Assembly: GCA_024405585.1 (NCBI GenBank)
Contig: JAKSOM010000046.1
Span: 1-7,350, forward strand
Origin: Acidaminococcaceae bacterium
GTDB taxonomy: Bacteria > Bacillota > Negativicutes > Acidaminococcales > Acidaminococcaceae
Direction: 5' to 3'
Length of the DNA stretch: 7,350 nucleotides
Under the pieces are notes generated by a model. That model made no database searches, was not told the DNA's origin, and saw nothing but the letters and a program-made list of their open reading frames with translations. The translations under genes and the position numbers were made by a program. This document shows, one piece after another, positions 5,023 through 7,350 of this stretch; position 1 is the first letter of the stretch; each line of letters begins with the position of its first letter.

Positions 5023-5043
5023 GGATTGAGGATTCAGGATTGA
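5015..5043 (+). repeat. Heptamer repeat GGATTGA, about four copies, across the kinase stop
   Basis: Consecutive units read GGATTTGA, GGATTGA, GGATTCA, GGATTGA. The first contains the kinase stop codon TGA (5020-5022). Expansion or contraction of whole units downstream of the stop would leave the kinase intact. Confidence 0.6.
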
Positions 5044-5076
5044 CCCTTGTCCGTCCCCGGAAGGGGCGGACGAGGG
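5044..5076 (+). other. GC-rich hairpin between the kinase and the SDR gene
   Basis: The pairing CCCTTGTCCG-T-CCCC with GGGG-CGGACGAGGG makes a 14-bp stem with one bulged T and one G-U pair, closed by GGAA, a GNRA-type tetraloop. No U-tract follows, so it is not an ordinary intrinsic terminator. It may serve in mRNA processing, 3'-end protection of the kinase message, or be a REP-like repeat. Confidence 0.65.
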
Positions 5077-5110
5077 CGGATGAAAGACAAGAAGGCGGAA
5101 GGAGAAGGTT

Positions 5111-5815
5111 ATGGATTTGGGGTTGAAGGATAAGGTTGTTGCGGTTACCGGAGGCACCAGCGGCATCGGTCGGTCTGTGGCGGAGATGGCGGCGGCAGAG
5201 GGGGCCAGGGTTTTTGTGCTGGCCCGGCATGAGGTGCAAATTCCCGGCTGCCGGTTTCTTCAGTGTGATGTTACCCGGCCGGAGCAGGTGGGGCAGGCGG
5301 TGGCCGAGGTGGTGCAAGAGGCAGGGAGGATTGATGTGCTGGTCAATTCTGCCGGGGTTTATAGGGAGGAACCTTTGGAGGAGGTTACTGAAGCAAGTTA
5401 CAGGGAGATTATGGATACCAATGTGTTGGGCACGGTGCTGATGTGCCGGGCAGCACTGCCCCATATGGATGGGGGCTGTATTGTGAATGTGGCCAGCGAT
5501 GCGGCCCTCCGGGGCAATTACGGCTGCGCCGTTTATGCTGCCTCGAAAGGGGCGGTGGTGGCTTTCACCAAATCACTGGCTTTGGATGTGGCGCCCAGGG
5601 TCCGGGTGAATGCGGTTTGTCCGGGGGATGTGGATACCCCTATGATGGAGAAGCAGTGCCGGGAGGGGGGCTACACCAAGGCGGAGTGCGGTGCGGTTTA
5701 TCCCCTGCAAAGGATTGCCCGTCCGGAGGAAGCCGCTTTTATGATTTTGTCGGTGGCCAGTCCAAGGAACGGGTTTATGACTGGGGCGGCGGTGGAGGTC
5801 ACCGGCGGACTGTAA
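5111..5815 (+). CDS. Short-chain dehydrogenase/reductase (SDR), classical type (234 aa)
   Basis: This is an NAD(P)-dependent oxidoreductase of unknown substrate. The Rossmann cofactor motif TGGTSGIG is at residues 13-20. NSAG (79-82) stands in place of the usual NNAG. The catalytic set is Asn104, Ser129, Tyr142 and Lys146 (YAASK), and PGDVDTPM follows the active site as in FabG-like enzymes. Arg39 at the end of the second strand favours NADP(H) (inference). The length fits a compact SDR; FabG-type ketoacyl reductase, sugar or steroid alcohol dehydrogenase are all possible. The start follows AAGGAG (5099-5104) with a 6-nt spacer. It lies 88 bp after the kinase on the same strand, so it may be partly read through from that operon. 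A weak AT-rich hairpin follows. Confidence 0.9.
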   Translation: MDLGLKDKVVAVTGGTSGIGRSVAEMAAAEGARVFVLARHEVQIPGCRFLQCDVTRPEQVGQAVAEVVQEAGRIDVLVNSAGVYREEPLEEVTEASYREIMDTNVLGTVLMCRAALPHMDGGCIVNVASDAALRGNYGCAVYAASKGAVVAFTKSLALDVAPRVRVNAVCPGDVDTPMMEKQCREGGYTKAECGAVYPLQRIARPEEAAFMILSVASPRNGFMTGAAVEVTGGL

Positions 5816-5845
5816 AAAACTTTTGTTATTCAAAATCGTTTTTTT
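5814..5845 (+). terminator. Weak AT-rich terminator-like hairpin after the SDR gene
   Basis: AAAAAAC (5814-5820) pairs with GTTTTTT (5838-5844), and TTTTG (5821-5825) with CAAAA (5831-5835), with a 2-nt bulge and the loop TTATT. It ends in a run of T. It overlaps the SDR stop and lies just before the murI promoter. The low GC makes efficiency doubtful. Confidence 0.4.
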
Positions 5846-5846
5846 G

Positions 5847-5855
5847 TGGTATAAT
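5847..5855 (+). promoter_or_regulatory. Extended -10 promoter of murI
   Basis: TGGTATAAT gives a perfect TATAAT box (5850-5855) preceded by the TGn motif. The -35 region (TTATTC, 5826-5831) is poor, which extended -10 promoters tolerate. The murI start codon follows about 33 bases downstream. Confidence 0.65.
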
Positions 5856-5887
5856 GTCAAAGAAATACAATTTTAGTGGGGGAGCAA

Positions 5888-6703
5888 ATGAAAGAGAATG
5901 ATGTAAAGAATTTGCCCATAGGGGTAATAGACAGTGGGGTTGGCGGCCTGAGCGTTTTGAAGTGGTTGCAGGAAAAAATGCCCCATGAAAAATTTGTGTA
6001 TATAGGTGATACGGCCCGTTGTCCCTATGGCAATGCCCATACGGAGGACGAAATATACGGATTTTCTGCCCAAATGGTGATGACCCTGGGCAAGAAGGGC
6101 ATCAAGGCCCTGGTGGTGGCGTGCAATACTATTTCCATGTTGGGAAAGGATTCCATGCGTTTCGGTTATGATTTTCCCATTATCACCATGAGTAAGGGGG
6201 TGAATCTGTTGCTGTCAACCAGTAAAAACAAACAGATTGGCATTTTTGCCACCCCTTTCACTATCAGTAAGGAGTTGCACCGCAAGGAGATTCTGGAAGC
6301 GGACCCGGAAGCCAAGGTTACTACGGTGGCTTGTCCCGATTTTGTACCTTTGATTGAGGGGGAGAAGTTTGATTCACTGAAGTTGAGGGTTACTATCGGC
6401 AAGTACTGTCAGGAGTTGCGCAAAAACAATTGCGACACTCTTTTGTTGGCCTGCACCCACTATCCGTTCATTCGTAAGGAAATTGAGAGGGAGATGCAGG
6501 GCGCTTTGACGGTGGTGGATCCTGCGGAGCAGACCGCCATGGATGTTATTGAGGCCTTGGGAAAGGATTTGCTGAAGGATACGGGTGAGGGCAAGAGCAT
6601 CATTTGCGGCACCTCCAATGTCAGCAAGATACGGCGTCTGGCGGAAAAGATGTTGGATTTGAAGAAATGCGAGTTTATGGAAATCAAATTGGTGGATTTG
6701 TAA
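5888..6703 (+). CDS. murI: Glutamate racemase MurI (271 aa)
   Basis: The enzyme interconverts L- and D-glutamate in the cytoplasm and so supplies D-Glu for peptidoglycan stem peptides. Visible motifs are IGVIDSGVGGLSVL (Asp15, Ser16), YIGDTARCPYG (38-48), the first catalytic cysteine in VVACNT (Cys79), the ATPFTIS segment, and the second catalytic cysteine in LLACTHYPF (Cys189, Thr190, His191). Length and motif order fit the family. The ATG at 5888 follows GGGGGAG with three intervening bases. A GTG at 5876 in the same frame has no ribosome binding site. It has its own promoter (5847-5855) and ends at the bidirectional terminator 6713-6740. Confidence 0.96.
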   Translation: MKENDVKNLPIGVIDSGVGGLSVLKWLQEKMPHEKFVYIGDTARCPYGNAHTEDEIYGFSAQMVMTLGKKGIKALVVACNTISMLGKDSMRFGYDFPIITMSKGVNLLLSTSKNKQIGIFATPFTISKELHRKEILEADPEAKVTTVACPDFVPLIEGEKFDSLKLRVTIGKYCQELRKNNCDTLLLACTHYPFIRKEIEREMQGALTVVDPAEQTAMDVIEALGKDLLKDTGEGKSIICGTSNVSKIRRLAEKMLDLKKCEFMEIKLVDL

Positions 6704-6712
6704 TTAACCAAT

Positions 6713-6740
6713 AAAAAACCCCGCAGTTGCGGGGTTTTTT
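6713..6740. terminator. Bidirectional intrinsic terminator between murI and the V-ATPase gene
   Basis: A6-CCCCGC, the loop AGTT, and GCGGGG-T6 form a perfect GC stem flanked by A and T runs. Read either way, the hairpin is followed by six U, so it serves both the plus-strand murI transcript and the convergent minus-strand ATPase transcript, whose stop is at 6748. Confidence 0.93.
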
Positions 6741-6747
6741 GTTGGTT

Positions 6748-7350
6748 TTAGGCGTTTTTGTTGGCGGCCTTGGCTATCATATCCTTGGCCTTCATCAGTC
6801 GCACGGTGCTGGCCCTGTCGTTTTCTTCCAGCTTCATGGTGATGAATTTGATGCTTTCCTGCATTTCCGGAATCATGACATATTCCAACGCATTGACCCG
6901 GCGACGGGTCTTTTCGATTTCATCAGCCAGCAGATTGCAGGTCTTTTCGCATTCTGCCAGTTCCAGGAGTTTGGGCAGCAGTTCGGAAAGTTCCACCACT
7001 GCATTATCCAGGGAACTGCTGGTGAAAGTGAAGGCGTAGGGGATGTCGGTGGCCTTGTCCTGGCCTGTGTAACGGATGGTGGGCACATCCACACTCATTA
7101 CGTTATGTTCGCCAATTTCATACACCGCCGCCCGGGCCGGGTACAGCAGGGCTTCAGAGACCCTCAGGGCACCCATTTGGGCTTTGGCTACGCTGAATTT
7201 GGCGGAGACCTCGCTGACCGCTTTTTCCACTTCCATACGCAGGGCATGGTTTTTGCGGATATGAATCATAAACTGCCGCACCATTTCATCCCGTTTGTCT
7301 TTAAGGAGCGTGTGGACGCGTACCGCGGTCACCAGACGTTTCTTCAGGCG
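6748..7350 (-). CDS. ntpD: V-type ATPase subunit D, N-terminus cut by the window edge
   Basis: Subunit D is the central rotor stalk of the V1 (A-type) ATPase, coupling ATP hydrolysis or synthesis to ion flow through the membrane rotor. The visible part begins RLKKRLVTAVRVHTLLKDKR and continues DEMVRQF, which matches the family's conserved N-terminal block RLKKRL-x(7)-LLKDKRDE. About 14 residues and the start codon are missing beyond 7350. The GTG at 7330-7332 is an internal Val, not the start. The rest is mostly long helices, with the variable central part (IGEHNVMSVDVPTIRY) and a C-terminal coiled coil containing EIEKTRRRVNALEYVMIP, another family signature. The protein ends in AANKNA. As ntpD usually closes the ATPase operon, subunits A and B are expected to the right. 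The terminator 6713-6740 ends its transcript. Confidence 0.95.
   Translation of the reverse strand, partial: RLKKRLVTAVRVHTLLKDKRDEMVRQFMIHIRKNHALRMEVEKAVSEVSAKFSVAKAQMGALRVSEALLYPARAAVYEIGEHNVMSVDVPTIRYTGQDKATDIPYAFTFTSSSLDNAVVELSELLPKLLELAECEKTCNLLADEIEKTRRRVNALEYVMIPEMQESIKFITMKLEENDRASTVRLMKAKDMIAKAANKNA

Noticed and set aside
3568..5464. Long minus-strand open frames opposite the kinase and SDR genes
   Set aside because: They are shadows of strongly supported plus-strand genes; the low-complexity Gln/His/Pro-rich composition is typical of antisense frames in such DNA.
7330..7332. GTG as the start of the V-ATPase subunit D gene
   Set aside because: The conserved RLKKRL block continues upstream of it to the window edge, so the true start lies outside.

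Overview
The window reads as a chromosomal segment of a Bacillota-type anaerobe, most likely one of the Negativicutes. The basis is strong AAGGAGG-type ribosome binding sites, consensus sigma-70/A promoters, a prokaryotic V-type ATPase subunit, mid-range GC, and an exported protein with a Sec signal. The family-level placement is inference; no rRNA or marker gene is present.

Left part (1-1392). This accessory-looking region is gene-poor. Two very short genes on the minus strand (102-263 and 347-532) encode peptides whose 43-residue leaders are nearly identical and end in Gly-Gly, followed by unrelated 10- and 18-residue cores that each hold one Cys. This is the layout of double-glycine leader peptide precursors (bacteriocin, RiPP or signal peptide). 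They share a consensus promoter (about 665-693) and a leader hairpin, and a stem-loop-bearing repeat follows each gene. The copy of that repeat at the left edge predicts a further precursor just outside the window. Upstream lie a long AT-rich palindrome (761-830), a 7-copy G-rich heptamer array, and a roughly 410-bp mirror-symmetric repeat element (918-1327).

Middle part (1350-2872). A minus-strand pair encodes an exported protein of unknown function and a YhhQ-family queuosine precursor transporter. The transporter's first membrane helix is in frame but has no ordinary start codon. The pair ends at a strong hairpin terminator (1350-1388). It is transcribed divergently from the next operon through closely interleaved promoters (2832-2872).

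Right part (2900-7350). On the plus strand are an OmpR/PhoB-type response regulator and a membrane sensor kinase overlapping by one base. After a GC-rich hairpin comes a short-chain dehydrogenase/reductase, and then glutamate racemase (murI) with its own extended -10 promoter. A bidirectional terminator (6713-6740) separates murI from a convergent V-type ATPase subunit D gene that runs off the right edge.

The most unusual content is in the first 1.4 kb: the repeated leader-peptide cassette with swapped cores, next to a cluster of palindromes and repeats. Tandem repeats across the window share a 7-bp period with different unit sequences.
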